Source of the DNA: Juglans regia
Taxonomy: Eukaryota > Streptophyta > Magnoliopsida > Fagales > Juglandaceae
Assembly (NCBI RefSeq): GCF_001411555.2
Contig: NC_049903.1
Location: 15,977,234 to 16,041,233, forward strand
Direction of reading: 5' to 3'
DNA: 64,000 bases
In this document: one piece after another, positions 1 to 11,389 of the stretch
Layout of the letters: every line of letters begins with the position of its first letter
How positions within the stretch are numbered: the stretch's first letter is position 1
Program-made: the position numbers and the translations under genes
The notes under the pieces: model-generated
Told to the model about the DNA's origin: nothing
Database searches by the model: none
Seen by the model: only the letters and a program-made list of their open reading frames with translations

Positions 1-780
1 ATTCTATTGATTTCTTCTCTTCCTGATAATTCTTCTTCTTGGTTTCATCTTTGTTATGTATCTTCCTCTTCACAGCACCCTCTATCTCCTTAATTTGTTT
101 GCCTTTTCTTTTCCACGTGAACGAGTGTAACTTGCTTTTGGTATAATTTCTGAGGTGGCAGCATGTAAGAGGAAGGCAGTTATTTGAGGAAAACTGGACC
201 GATCGCTTAGAAGTAGTTTTGAAATATTATATATAATCGAGGCTAAGGTTTCATTAATAATGATATAAAATGAGATGAGATGAAATGATTTTATATGAGT
301 TAAATAAAATATTATTAGAATATTATTTTTTAATATTATTGTTATTTTAAAATTTAAAAAAGTTGAATTGTTTATTCTATTTTATGTAAAAATTTAAAAA
401 AATTATAAAAATGAGATAAAATGAGATATTTATGTATCCAGACGAGGCTAAGAGCTGGTTAGTGATGTAATTGAGTGTCATTAATTCATAACCACCAAAC
501 TAACATATCAAAATATATAATTGACGTAAATAAAAGCTATATATATATTATTAATGGAACATAAACATGGCACAAAATACAATATTTATTTTTCTTTATA
601 TATATATATATGCATCATCATCAGCAGACTATATTCCTCAATTTGCGGAAACCCTTTTATTTTACAATGCACATAAAATATCGATATATATGAACTTTAT
701 GATATATGCTTATCAAATGGAATAATAGGTAAAACACGATAGTTGAGTACAATATCTACTGTAATTAAAATCACCTCTGA
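1..780. other. 3' flank of BBE-like gene 1, no gene seen
   Basis: No coding region is visible. The stretch from about 570 to 780 is closely similar to 48556-48760, which lies in the same place downstream of the second BBE-like gene. Shared features include an ATATAT run, a block reading AAACCCTTTTATTTTACAAT, and AATAATAGGTAAAACA just before the stop codon. It is therefore part of the duplicated segment. An AT-rich MITE-like repeat lies at about 238-455. Confidence 0.7.
238..455. repeat. AT-rich MITE-like repeat (GAGATGAGATG family), copy 1
   Basis: This block begins near AAAATGAGATGAGATGAAAT, continues with TTAAATAAAATATTATTAGA, and ends with GAGATAAAATGAGATATTTA. Related blocks occur near 30543-30860, 32945-33160, 48470-48555 and 50703-50870 (reverse orientation). 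It has no coding capacity and resembles a dispersed miniature element. Exact ends and target duplication are not clear. Confidence 0.6.
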
Positions 781-2394
781 TCACCAGGATGAAAGAGCCG
801 GGATGCTTTGTTCATTCCTGAAGAAATTAGTGGGATCGACCATGGTCTTCACATGAACCAACCTATTAAAGTTGCTCTTGAAATATTTAGTACCCCATGT
901 ACTTGCCCGTCTATAGCTTGTGTTGCCTTCCTTACTATTTGTTCCTATGTCAAGGTCCCTGTAATTGATGTATGCAGCTCTTGGAGATTTAGAAACATAG
1001 GCAGCCATGTAACTGTAAAGCCTTCTGATCCAATTTACATGTCTCTCGGATGCCGCAATTCCTTCTTCTTCCCAAAACACCGAGTGTTGGATTTTGTAGA
1101 TGTTACCAACTCTATGTGGGAAAGGAATTGCAGATTCCGAGATTTCACTCATTCTTCCCCCATACGGAATCAGGAGCAATTCTGCTTCCTCGGCCTCTTT
1201 GTGGTAAAATCTCTCCCAAATCCCTTCCAAGCCAACTTCTGGAATAGGTTCCATCACGTAGTCAGATTTTACTTTGAAAAAAGTTGGTCTTGTTAGAAGA
1301 GTCCTGCTTAGCAGTACATCCAAGGATTCCCCACTTGGAAACCCGGCCAAGTAGAGGGTAGATTCAATCCAGCTCATTTCAGTGCAATCTTCTCTTACCA
1401 AACCCAGTTCAGGGAAGCTTTCTTGCATCAATGAAAGGAGATTATCCATCCCTCCGAGATACAAGGACTTAAATGAAGCTTGTATTGTTCTCCCCCCTTC
1501 TTGACTAGAATTGGCAGCACTTAAGATGACGCGAATGAATAGGTCTTCATCAAGCTTGTCTGCAACATATTGCCACCGATGAACAAGCTTGGTTGCATTT
1601 TGTTCCAAGTTCCTATTAACTGTGAATACAGTCACAGTTGATGGAACATGAACCAGCTTGATTTTCCATGCAACAATGACTCCAAAGCTGGCCCCTCCAC
1701 CTCCTCGAATGGCCCAAAATAGATCTTCTCCCATGGATTCTCTGTCAAGGATTCTGCCTTTAACATCAATCATTTGGGCGTCAACAATATTATCTGCAGC
1801 AAGGCCATATTTGCGCAACATGGTGCCGTACCCTCCCCCACTGAAGTGTCCACCAACACCCACAGTCGGGCAAACTCCCGCAGGAAAGCCAAAGTTTCTA
1901 CTTTTCTCGGCAATCCTATAGTATACTTCACCGATGGTGGCACCGGCTTCTACCCATGCAGTGCCATTTTCTACATCAACATTGATTGAACGAAGATTTA
2001 TCAGATCGATTATGACAAATGGAACATAAGAAACATAAGAAAGGCCCTCAAAATCATGACCACCGCTTCTAACTCTTATTTGCATGCCATGTTTTTGGGA
2101 ACACTTAATGGTTGCTTGAATTTGGGAGACATGCAATGGCGTAATAATGACTAGAGGTTTCGGGGTGGCAGGTGTTGAGAATCTAGGATTTCGTATGGAG
2201 AATTTCAATACAGATGAATATGAGGAATTGAACGGGGTGTAAATGACTTGAGAAATTGAGGAGGTGGAGTTTCCAGCATGAAGGGCCAGGCATTGAAGGA
2301 AGTCTTCATGAGTGTGAGCCGAAGTTGCCCATAAAAATGAGAAAAGAGGAGCAATAACAAATGGAATAAGCACTGAAGAGCTAATGGGCTTCAT
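781..2394 (-). CDS. Berberine bridge enzyme-like FAD-linked oxidase 1
   Basis: A 537-residue intronless gene for a secreted flavoprotein oxidase. Residues 1-27 form a hydrophobic signal peptide. The FAD-binding domain follows (about 75-255), with the proximal ring PLVIITP and the pattern RSGGHDFEG, in which His113 is the expected site of the 8-alpha histidyl-FAD bond. AGVCPTVGVGGH holds Cys175, the expected second covalent FAD attachment of the bicovalent BBE class. The C-terminal BBE domain includes INYRDLDIG and ends with [15 protein letters not shown]. Cys34 and Cys98 fit the conserved disulfide. Several NxS/T sites suggest glycosylation in the secretory pathway. Family members oxidise alkaloids, monolignols or oligosaccharides; the substrate here cannot be read from sequence. 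The start is the only Met before the signal peptide, and length is normal for the family. A near twin lies at 48760-50367. Confidence 0.93.
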   Translation of the reverse strand: MKPISSSVLIPFVIAPLFSFLWATSAHTHEDFLQCLALHAGNSTSSISQVIYTPFNSSYSSVLKFSIRNPRFSTPATPKPLVIITPLHVSQIQATIKCSQKHGMQIRVRSGGHDFEGLSYVSYVPFVIIDLINLRSINVDVENGTAWVEAGATIGEVYYRIAEKSRNFGFPAGVCPTVGVGGHFSGGGYGTMLRKYGLAADNIVDAQMIDVKGRILDRESMGEDLFWAIRGGGGASFGVIVAWKIKLVHVPSTVTVFTVNRNLEQNATKLVHRWQYVADKLDEDLFIRVILSAANSSQEGGRTIQASFKSLYLGGMDNLLSLMQESFPELGLVREDCTEMSWIESTLYLAGFPSGESLDVLLSRTLLTRPTFFKVKSDYVMEPIPEVGLEGIWERFYHKEAEEAELLLIPYGGRMSEISESAIPFPHRVGNIYKIQHSVFWEEEGIAASERHVNWIRRLYSYMAAYVSKSPRAAYINYRDLDIGTNSKEGNTSYRRASTWGTKYFKSNFNRLVHVKTMVDPTNFFRNEQSIPALSSW

Positions 2395-2440
2395 TTTTGT
2401 TTGTACTGTTTCTGCTCTAAAAACAGGATGCGTGCTTCCT

Positions 2441-2448
2441 TATTTATA
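2441..2448 (-). promoter_or_regulatory. TATA box of BBE-like gene 1
   Basis: On the minus strand this reads TATAAATA, about 47-54 bases ahead of the ATG at 2394. The same TATAAATA with similar neighbours stands ahead of the second gene at 50411-50418, so the core promoter is shared by the two copies. The short distance implies a very short leader. Confidence 0.6.
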
Positions 2449-3047
2449 GTGTTATGAGGAGATATAGTATACGTAACTTGTTGAATACTTGCAAATTTCT
2501 TACATAGAAAAAGATAAATTTCGAAGCTATCGTGCACGTAGTAATGCCCAAATTGCATGGTATTTGACAACATAGAACCTTGACAAACTTAATTGTCGTG
2601 AGTACGTACTTTTCTTCAGTAAATTAATTGTCTTGCATGCGTGCATGGGTCTAATTAATTACGGACTCTTCGATATATATATCGGCCTGCGTGTCGCGTG
2701 ATCATGTATGTTTCAGATTTCGCGTGGTCAAAACATGACTAGCTTTACACTAATTACGTACGTCGTGGAATTCTACGTACTTAGCCATGCGGTGGAATAG
2801 TCAAAGCTCAGCCTTCGAAAATGTCACGATCTTCCTATTTACCGAAAATTCTAAAAGGGACATTACCATCTTTATTTCTTTTTTTCTTTTTTGAAAGGAT
2901 TACCATCTTAAGTTCGAACTAACACGCGTGTAGTAAAAATAAGTTTAAATAGTAATTAATTAATAAATCATTTTTTTGCCGAATTAACTAATTAGGACTT
3001 TCTTGTACGTTTAAAGCGTAATTTCGCGTGCCGCGTGGATCTTTAAC
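2449..3047. other. Upstream flank of BBE-like gene 1 (duplicated segment)
   Basis: No gene is seen. This region aligns by eye with 50419-51091 plus 62362-62420 upstream of the second intact gene: GCTAATTAGGA, TGTACGTTTRAAGCGTAATT and GCATGGATCTTTMAC-like blocks occur in both. The copy here has no insertion between GGACTTT and CTTGTACG, where CACTA element C sits in the other copy, so it serves as a natural empty site. Confidence 0.7.
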
Positions 3048-3119
3048 CACTACAAGAGATTTGATGTTTAGGGATGAAATTTGTTATTCTAAAAGTCATT
3101 TTTTGAGATGAAAATTATA

Positions 3120-3375
3120 TTTCTCTCCAAAAATATCTGAGCTACTTAATTCGTTCAAACGGATAAATATCCATTCAAATAAGATATTTTATGACGAACA
3201 AAATATCATAAAACAAAAAACCGTTCGAACGGAACAAAATAGATTCAAAAATGGAATTGATGTATGTTCAAACAGTATATAATATGTTCAAATAATAATA
3301 TTGGCAGGAAATTAATTTATTTTTCCCGAGAAAAGTTAACAACCGTTCGAACTTAAATTTCTTTGCTCAAACGGA
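3120..3375. repeat. Left subterminal TTCGAA repeat cluster of CACTA A
   Basis: Several degenerate copies of the palindrome CGTTCGAACG occur here, for example CGTTCAAACGG, CGTTCGAACGG and CCGTTCGAACTT, in either orientation. A matching cluster lies at 12420-12780 at the other end. Subterminal repeats are where the TnpA protein binds in En/Spm elements; assigning that role here is inference. Confidence 0.7.
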
Positions 3376-3777
3376 CATTTTTTCCATTAATTTGTTTATT
3401 AGTATGGATTTGTGCATATATTTTTTCTATTAAAGTAATAAATATTTTTTTCATTAATTTGTTATCATTTTCAAAATATAAAAATGTGTATATATTATAT
3501 ATTATGATTTGCGATGAGTTAAAGTGTTTATAAATTCATAAATTAATTTTATGTAATTAATTTCAAAACTTTATAGTGATTTCTTTTATGTTAAATTTAT
3601 ATAAATATAACTTTAAAGATAGTATCATTTTTTATATTATCATGAAGGGCAAGTAAAATGAAAAAAATAAACAAGGTAGCAAACAAGAAAAATAAAAACC
3701 ATACATTAATTACATCTCAAATATATAATGTTTAATACAACATAAAAAAGTAAAATAATAACTAAAACGATCAATAT

Positions 3778-4880
3778 TTGCTAAGTAAATCAACATCCTC
3801 TTGTAACATTTTAATGTGTCCTTCTAGATCCCTAAGCTCCTCCATGATGGGTTCAACGAACTCCACAAACAGAGCTCGTACCCGATTCAAAGTAGCCCTA
3901 GGAGGCTGTCTCTCAATAGCGGCAGTACTACTAGAAGCTGAATCTATGAGAGGATCACTAGGCTGTTATGGTGCAGTCTTCCGCAAGTGCCCCTTGCTCT
4001 TGCTGAATGTGATCTTGTTAAGGGGCCGCATCAGTGGCGACCTCCACTCAGTCACAGACTCTATAACCTCTGATTAGAGTAGGAGGTTAGATATCAGCAG
4101 TGCAAATAGTAGACTACCTCCAGTGGAAAAGCATGATTCCAATCGAATGCAGAGGAAGAAATACAATGCCAGATCAATGGGGTCCCCATGTGCTATCCGC
4201 AACAAAAATCTGGTTCGATTGATCTCGAAATCAGTCTTATGTTTTTTTGGATCGATATTATAGCCAACAATCAAATTAAGCATTCTGAAAAATGCTATAC
4301 AATTGGCTTGTCGGATCACATTGTTTCCATCATATGGAGGAGCCGAAGGATCTCGCACTAGCTGACACACCTGATTGTCTATGAGACTATCATCAGGTAG
4401 GTCCTCATCTTCACTACCATCCAAACTAGCATCCAACTCTACATTCGGGGCTATCTTGGAGGATGCGGCCGGTGTGTCGGAATCAGATGGTGCAGCCGCT
4501 GGTCCATGTGTAGCCGCTGCAGGATATGCATCGCCCACGAGCAGGATGTCAAGGAACTCAGCAATAATGTGGGGAGAGAAATTAATACTCACTCTCTGGA
4601 CTGATAAGGTGTAGAACAGATGATCAGCACTATCCTCTCCCATGGTACGGTAAAACTCACCGACCATCTCTGATTATGCAGCCCCCGCTGCTGACAAATC
4701 GGTATCCATCCCCATTCGGTGAAGATGGACTATATGCTCCGCCCCTCCCATGAAAGATCGAAGAAGTCAGACAAAATGATCTCATGCTCGACAAGTATAG
4801 GCCTCATCTCCTGAGCATGAGTTGCTCCACTACTTTGGCTGGGCTAATCTCTCGCATGTTTTCTTCCACTAGATGCCATT
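3778..4880 (-). pseudogene. ORF3 (putative plant transposon protein-like) pseudogene of CACTA A
   Basis: Homologous to ORF3 of element C (60486-61724) and B (19930-21113). Reading on the minus strand from an ATG at 4880 gives a short basic start (MASSGRKHARD), then a stop. A second block resembles the LSDFVTLIWEGHSL part of C, with another stop. From 4667 the frame is open for 197 residues and contains VSINFSPHIIAEFLDIL, an acidic linker, and IRQANCIAFFRMLNLIVGYN, NIDPKKHKTDFEINR and LRIAHGDPIDL, all matched in C. After a further break the tail at 4077-3778 resembles the coiled-coil end of B and C. At least three disruptions make it non-functional. Confidence 0.75.
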
Positions 4881-4979
4881 AGTATATTGTTTAACCATAA
4901 GGACAGTAAGAATATAATTAACCATAATATTTAAATTATATTATTGAAGAATTATACTATATTGAACTGAATTGAAATA

Positions 4980-5160
4980 ATTAGTTCGAAAGGAACATAT
5001 TTTGTTCGAACTAGTAAAATCTATTCAAATTGAATGTTCTATTCATTCAAACTGGCAATCTTTGTTCATTCGAACAAATTTATTTTGTTCGAATTGAAAT
5101 AATGTTGTTTGGCAACTGAGCGTTCGAACATACTAGAGTTAGTTTGAACGGGAACAAGCC
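4980..5160. repeat. TTCGAA repeat cluster upstream of ORF3 in CACTA A
   Basis: A dense run of half and full copies of the family palindrome (GTTCGAAAGG, TTTGTTCGAACT, CATTCGAACA, GCGTTCGAACA) lies just upstream of the ORF3 start. Equivalent clusters precede ORF3 in B (21190-21670) and C (59700-60300). Confidence 0.65.
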
Positions 5161-6324
5161 AAACAACCATGGCTGTAACACCCGGGCCTAGCGCCAAACC
5201 TATTTTTTTAACATATTTTGGGTTAGGTATGTGAAAAATCCAGTTAAAAATTTTCAAGTACTATTTTATGGGTTGAGAAAATTTAAGGAAGAACCCATTT
5301 ATTTTTTTTATTATTTATTCATTCTTCTATATTATTTTGAAAATGGACCATAAAGCCCAACTCCATGAGATTTTTCTCTTGACCCCACATCCCATGCACG
5401 TACTTGAGCTTCCCACTAGGGTTTTCAGCAGTGGTAGATATATCATTACTTTGATCAAACAACCATATATATTTCTCTCGATTTTCTCTTCATTTGATTT
5501 TTAAAAGTCCCCACCTCTACGCGCCTCTTTCCTTTAGTCTTAAGCATGCACATATCTAAGGTATTTATTCACTCCCTTGCACTTGCACGTCTCCTACGAC
5601 TCTAGGGTTTTCTTTTTACGTTCAATTACCTTTATATATATATATATATACACATACTTTCTACAAAACACCGAGCTACAGCACCATAACTCAATTCCTT
5701 CACACTGTCCGAAAATCAGCCCAATGCCTCCACCACGCACATACGATCGCAGCATGCTTACACTACGGCTCAACCTCCGTCAAATCCGTCCACCTACCTA
5801 GTACTGCACCTCCACGTAGCTACTGCCAGCCACCGCCCAGTTTTTGTCGTCCCGTAGCACCACCACCTCCACCTCACGGAAACCGCCTACCCAAGGCCTA
5901 GTGTACTGCTTTATAGCCCTCCCTCTACCGTCAATGACCATTACCGAAGCCAAAGCCCCACCGTGCACCATACAGTCCCCCAGCCACAGCCCAAAATGAA
6001 ACCCAATGTCACATTCCATGGCGCCGCTAAACCAGACCACCCAGTTGCATCATGGCCCCTCTCTCCACCATAAACGAGCAACACCAAACCAAATCCCAAG
6101 CCCCACCAGACGCCACTATCCAACCAACCCCGCAAGCCCATACTCTGTTTTATCCATCCAAAAACAGAGCAAGTTCTTACTCAAGTCCTCCACTGAGCTC
6201 CCCTCCGCCGGCCTATCACTCCCTTCTGCCCCGGTTTTTTGTAGCCATGTTAAACGATGGAACCCACTGCACGCAACCCCGCCGCCACCACACGCCATCA
6301 TCTCTCTCTACCTCCCTTGCTCTC

Positions 6325-7560
6325 TGATCGGTGCAAAACTACAAGTGCATAGTATCGTAGTTTTATAGTAAAGTGATGAGAAGAGTATTGTCCTCAGGAA
6401 TTGGTAACTTACTTTTGACAAATACCGAAATTATGTTAATCTCGACTTTATTTAGAAAAGTCACTAAGATTTTTGTAATTGAAAATTAAAATAAAATTAA
6501 ATCAAAGAAAATACTTAAAGGAAAAGAAAGATATTGTTTGAAGATCAAATCAATGGGAAAGAAAACTTCTAGGAAATCGATTTCACTTAATCCCTCACTA
6601 TGCTTTACTTATCTAACTAATTGAATTTAATTCTCTCTGTTTGTTAGCAAATCTCCACAAACATCCAAAAGCCTCTTTCGATAGTCAATTGGAAATTATT
6701 CTTGTTCATCATTTTACACAAGAGTATGCAAATTAATAAAGCAAGAAAGCAATAAGACCAATGATTTTAATACTACATAGGTTCATACAGGTCTTTCGAT
6801 CTCTATAATTACTTATGCCGAAATATCCAAGATCTATCATATAATTCCCTCTTTCGACAGCAAATCAAAATATTAAAATCATCTAATTAATGGCCAGTTA
6901 ATTAGAAGAAATAAGTTCAGAATAAATCAGACAAACATAGAAGAAAATTACTTCAAATTAACATAGAAAAGTAAGCATAGTTCGGAACTAGATTACATCG
7001 CTTTCCTAGAATAAAGAAACCTTAATGTCTTCATATTCCCGCACACAAAATTGCCTAAATTTTAGGATTCAACTTGGCCACCACTTACTTGCTTCAGAAG
7101 TTCGAATTTGGAAATTCGTATTAGAGACAACTTTTTCACCCTTTAAGATAGCTTTCCAACGCATCAAGAATTGCATCAATCTGATATTAGAGCAGAAAGT
7201 TATGATTAAAATACTAAAATATGTCCATGCTGTCTGCTAGCTCGTTTTGGACTCTGATCCGAATTACTCTCAAACTCCATCATTATCCTTATTTGAAGAG
7301 TCCTACACTCATTGAAAGTTCTTGCCCACTTGAAAGTCCTTTCAATTAGAATGGGTTTGGACTTACTCTTTTATAAACTCTGAAATTAAACATAAAAATC
7401 TGCTCAGGAGTATCCCAAAGTAAATAGAATCTTAATTTAAGAATACACATTAATTCCAATGATTTTTATTAACATTTTAGTATTTTAGTCCAATAATAGA
7501 GTATTTAGATTAAAATTTAAAGTTAAGGAGTGATAAAATATAAGAAACTATACAAGTCAT
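6325..7560. mobile_element. Unclassified insertion inside solo LTR 1
   Basis: Between CTCTCTGATCGG and TCATCATTGTCCC the CT-rich LTR sequence is interrupted by about 1.2 kb of different, AT-rich sequence. It begins near TGCAAAACTACAAGTGCATA and ends near AAACTATACAAGTCATC. It has no convincing open frame. The motif CTTTCGA occurs three times at intervals (about 6676, 6794 and 6851). Class and exact ends cannot be settled; no clear target duplication was found. Confidence 0.45.
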
Positions 7561-7785
7561 CATTGTCCCTCCTGCTCATCCCTCTTTGCCTCTCTCGCTC
7601 TCGCCGCCCAACGTAGGCAGCTTTGCCACCGCGCTCCATTCCCAGCTTGACAATTGCACCACCACGTTCTTCCAGCCCAGCCGTCGCACTCGGCCCTAAC
7701 TTCTCCTGGTGTTAGTACCTGCCGTCGCTACCTCGGTTATTTTTGTGTTTTTGTTTTCGTTCACTGCTAGTTTTCTCTTAAGGAG

Positions 7786-7867
7786 TGTATATATATATAT
7801 ATATATATATATGCAAATTGTATTGTTTTTTTTATAAGTGTATATATATATATATGTATATATATAT
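7786..7867. repeat. (TA)n microsatellites
   Basis: Two TA runs separated by a T-rich spacer lie inside solo LTR 1. They are simple repeats. Confidence 0.8.
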
Positions 7868-9532
7868 GTAAATTGTTAACCTAATATTTGAGTACTATTA
7901 CCTGTGTATGTTTCAGATGTATATTTTCGGATGAGTGGTCTTTTGGGGTTTATCTTTAAATGGGTTTTGCCTTAAGACTCATAAAATATTATATTTGTGT
8001 AAATAATATTTTAATAATATTGTTAACTAAATGAAGTAAATCTATTTTTAAGAGAGGAGTTTCTTCATGACGTATTTTATAAGATTTTTAAAGTAGTCAA
8101 AGTATTCTATTAATTTATAATACGTTGGTGTTTTACATATTTTAAATATTATTTTTTTATTGAGTTCCATAATTATATTAATACTTGTTCGATTAAATTT
8201 CTTATTCGGTACGAATTCGATTAAGTGGATATTGATGGTTTTAGAAAATGATAGTATTTTAGGAATTATGACAATTTTAGCTTTTGAGTATTTAAAATAG
8301 GTTCTTTTAGCATTTAAAGTTTAAATATCGAAATACGTGGTTGATTAGAAATTTACGAGAATTACATGATTATTTTATAGGTGACGCTTAATTATTGTTC
8401 GACATTTTGAGGAAAAATTCGAAAAAGCTAAGAAATCCAGGTAAGTGGGGTTCCTATACTAGACTTTGCATTAAAATAAAATGAGCTAAGGTTGATTTTT
8501 GGAAAAATATACATATTTGGTTATGAAAATAAATTTGAACTACCTCAGATATTTTTTCTGCATTACACATGAGATTCTGTTTAAGAAGAAAGTATTTTCT
8601 GTCATGACTGAGGTAGATATGAGTTTATTTTTGACATTTTGTTCTGAACTTTGTAAAAGAGAGCGAATATGAAATTTTGAGCATAAATTATGTTGTGATA
8701 TGATTTTGTTTTGTTCTGAAGATTTTCTGTACTCTGATATGATCTGATGTGATTTCTGAAAACCTATGGCATAACATTATGTTTCTATTTCTATTTATGT
8801 TCCATTCTGGCCTTACCACAGGTGTAATATTGTGGCCTCTGTTTGGGTTGGTACCAACTTTTATGTTTTTTGTGCACCCACTTTGGAAACAAAGTGTTTT
8901 CCTGCGTGATCTTTCTTATGTGCACACTCGGGTCTCCGAGAATGAATAAGGGGATTATTCACATTTTGTTTCTGCTCGGTTAGCCACTGGGGTTTGCACG
9001 ACCCTACCACATGGGTTAAACATAGTATTTGTTCTGATACGATAAGATAAGATGTGATGCTTCAGTTTATGTTATGCCAAAGGGATTTTTATTATGAATA
9101 TTTTTGAACTTTCACTCTGATATTTTGATAACATGTTCTGATGCTGCATTTTGAAAACAATATTCTGATTCTGCAATCTGAAAGAAAATATTTTGTTCTG
9201 TATTCTTAACTCTGTAAATGTTCATGTTTACACACTAGTATATGTCCTCTGCTTACTGAGTTGTTGATAGCTTATCCCTTATCTCCATATATTTTTAGAT
9301 GATTTTGAATAGTCCAGCTAAGGATCAGGATTATGGAGCATCGGTGAGATGATTATTTAAGTATAGTGAATTACTCATAGAAGATTTGTGAGAAATGATG
9401 GATTTTAATAAGAGATTTTGTAGTATTCTGTTGACTTTATATTTTTTAGTCTGTAAATATATTGATAAATTGTGAGTTTTAAGTTATAAGGAGTAACTCT
9501 TCGATCCCTGCGGGACTGGGGAGTTACAATGG

Positions 9533-9546
9533 CTGAGTCGACTGAA
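9533..9546. promoter_or_regulatory. Conserved CTGAGTCGACT(CAG) site of CACTA A
   Basis: Reads CTGAGTCGACTGAA, a slightly worn form of the 14-bp palindrome CTGAGTCGACTCAG found upstream of ORF3 in elements B (21676-21689) and C (60137-60150). Solo LTR 1 landed right beside it. Function unknown. Confidence 0.5.
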
Positions 9547-9949
9547 CCCCGAACTTAAAAACCCAGTCTAGATGTTATCTTTTGTTTTAATCGGTAGAAA
9601 TTATTAAGGAGTGAAGCCCAATCATTTCTACCGATTATTTTGATGTTATTTCTACTGAATACACCAAACTGGGAGATTTCGGATTCGAAATCCATACCCC
9701 CCAAACACAACCCATTGGAACATAAAACCAAACAATAGATGTGGAGACTTGACCAATACCTCTTAGAAGTTCAAATGTGGGGTTGCTAGGGCGGTTGAGT
9801 GGCCATTTTCGCAGCAGAGATAAGGGGCAAAATCGTTGCTCTCGACGGCTGCTGGTTCAAACTGGAGATTTTTGTTTCATTGTATTCGAACTGGGTTTAT
9901 AATGACCGTGGCGTCTCGTTCGAACTGGATAAATCTCCATTCGAATGGT

Positions 9950-10445
9950 TATTATACTAATATATTTCTAATTATATTACTAATAGTAATATATAATAAT
10001 ACTAATATTACAAAGTATAAAAGTATAAAAATAAAACTAATAATAGTATTATAATACTTTTATTTATTAGATTATTTGTAAATATATTTATTCTATTATA
10101 CCAAGTACATACACTATACAATTACTATATAGCTAATGCTATAGATATTATAAGTTATGATAACCATATAAGTCAATATAATTAATATATATATATAGTA
10201 CTTATTACTGTATATAGCTACTATTGTGTAAGTATTATATAGTTACTATATAGCTGATGTTGTAGCTATTATAAGTTATGATAACTATACTTATTATATT
10301 TTATATAACAAGGTAGCAAGTTATATTATATATAGTGCAAAATTAGAAGTAACTATATGTATTACATATAGTGACTATATATATTAATAAGTTATGATAA
10401 TTATACTCATAAAAATTATACAATAATATAATAATACTATTATTA
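9950..10445. other. AT-rich non-coding block of CACTA A
   Basis: Almost pure A/T sequence with repeated TATATAG, AGTTATGATAA and TTACTATATAG strings and no gene. B and C also carry an AT-rich block between ORF3 and the tnpD leader, so this is part of the family's layout. Confidence 0.6.
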
Positions 10446-10775
10446 GTTCGAACCCAATAACGTCTCGTTCGAACTGATTTATCTCGTGGAATGTGTTTGG
10501 AGGAAAACTTCTCGCCAAATACTCTGAATGTTAGTTTATTGGAACATAAAAATTCCTCATTCGAATACACTAATCGAATTCTGTTACAAAAATACCCTTT
10601 GAGCTTCTCTACATTTGAAAAATATGCCAAAGAATATTCTGATTTGTTAGTTCGAACGATAATATTACACATTCGAACAGGAATTAAATCGCGGCAAATT
10701 TGGCGCCTATTCGAAATTTTTGTGTTCGAATGCATAAATGTCCAGTTCGAACGGGATTTCACAGATTCAAATACC
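10445..10775. repeat. TTCGAA repeat cluster ahead of the tnp gene leader in CACTA A
   Basis: About ten copies of GTTCGAAC/ATTCGAA-type sites in either orientation lie just before a GA-rich leader (10840-10930). B shows the same order at 23400-23860 followed by a GA repeat at 23961-24030. The cluster probably marks the tnpD/tnpA promoter side. Confidence 0.6.
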
Positions 10776-11389
10776 TCAACTTCTAGTTCATTTTCACAAT
10801 GAAATTGAATTTCTTTGGAGGTAGGGCACGGCAGGCAATTTTGTGTGTGTGAGAGAGTGTTGCGGAGAGAGAAAGAGGAACAGACTTAGTGAGAGAGAAG
10901 GGATTCTTGAGAGATAGGAGAGGTTTATAAGAGGTATTACTTCTTTTTTTTTTTTTTTTTCTATTTCGAGTTTCATTTATGGTATTACTCATAATGGGTT
11001 TTATGCTTATGTAGGTATTGTGGATCCATATTTTGTTTGGATTACTTAAATTTGAGGTAATATTTATAATTTTTAGATTTTTGATAATTTATAGTTTTTA
11101 ATTAATTATGTTAAGATTTTTGTATATTTGTATTTGTGCAATCCCATTTAAAATGGGTCGTCAACCAATATACATCTTATGAGATAGTGTTTGTAAAAAT
11201 CGTGTTTTGTAGCAAATGTTTTGTCTCTGTTTCATGTCTAGAATCTGGGCTTGTCTCGTTCGAACGCTATAATGTTAGTTCGAACAGGATCCTATCCAAC
11301 CAAAATCTTGTTTGAACAAAATCATGTTTGAACAGACTAATAAGATTTTAAGTGCAAGATTTTACGAAGGTTGATGCCATGCACACCAT

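Larger units (their letters stand above)
5174..9528 (+). mobile_element. Solo LTR 1 (long LTR, TGTAACACCC...GTTACA), inserted in CACTA A
   Basis: Begins TGTAACACCCGGGCC and ends GGGGAGTTACA, flanked by a perfect 5-bp duplication ATGGC (5169-5173 and 9529-9533). No gag or pol is found, so it is a solo LTR left by recombination between two LTRs. Length and TGTAACACCC ends suit the long LTRs of Tekay/Del-type Ty3/gypsy elements, an inference from family knowledge. The interior, e.g. 8749-8949, matches solo LTR 2 in reverse orientation. An unrelated 1.2-kb insert lies at about 6325-7560. Short open frames inside are not genes. Confidence 0.85.

Noticed and set aside
1658..1989. Plus-strand frames inside BBE-like gene 1 (and the same at 49631-49962)
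   Set aside because: They are shadows of the real minus-strand gene, whose motifs are unambiguous.
5577..6368. Open frames in CT-rich sequence
   Set aside because: Inside solo LTR 1; the same compositional zone gives similar chance frames in the other LTRs.
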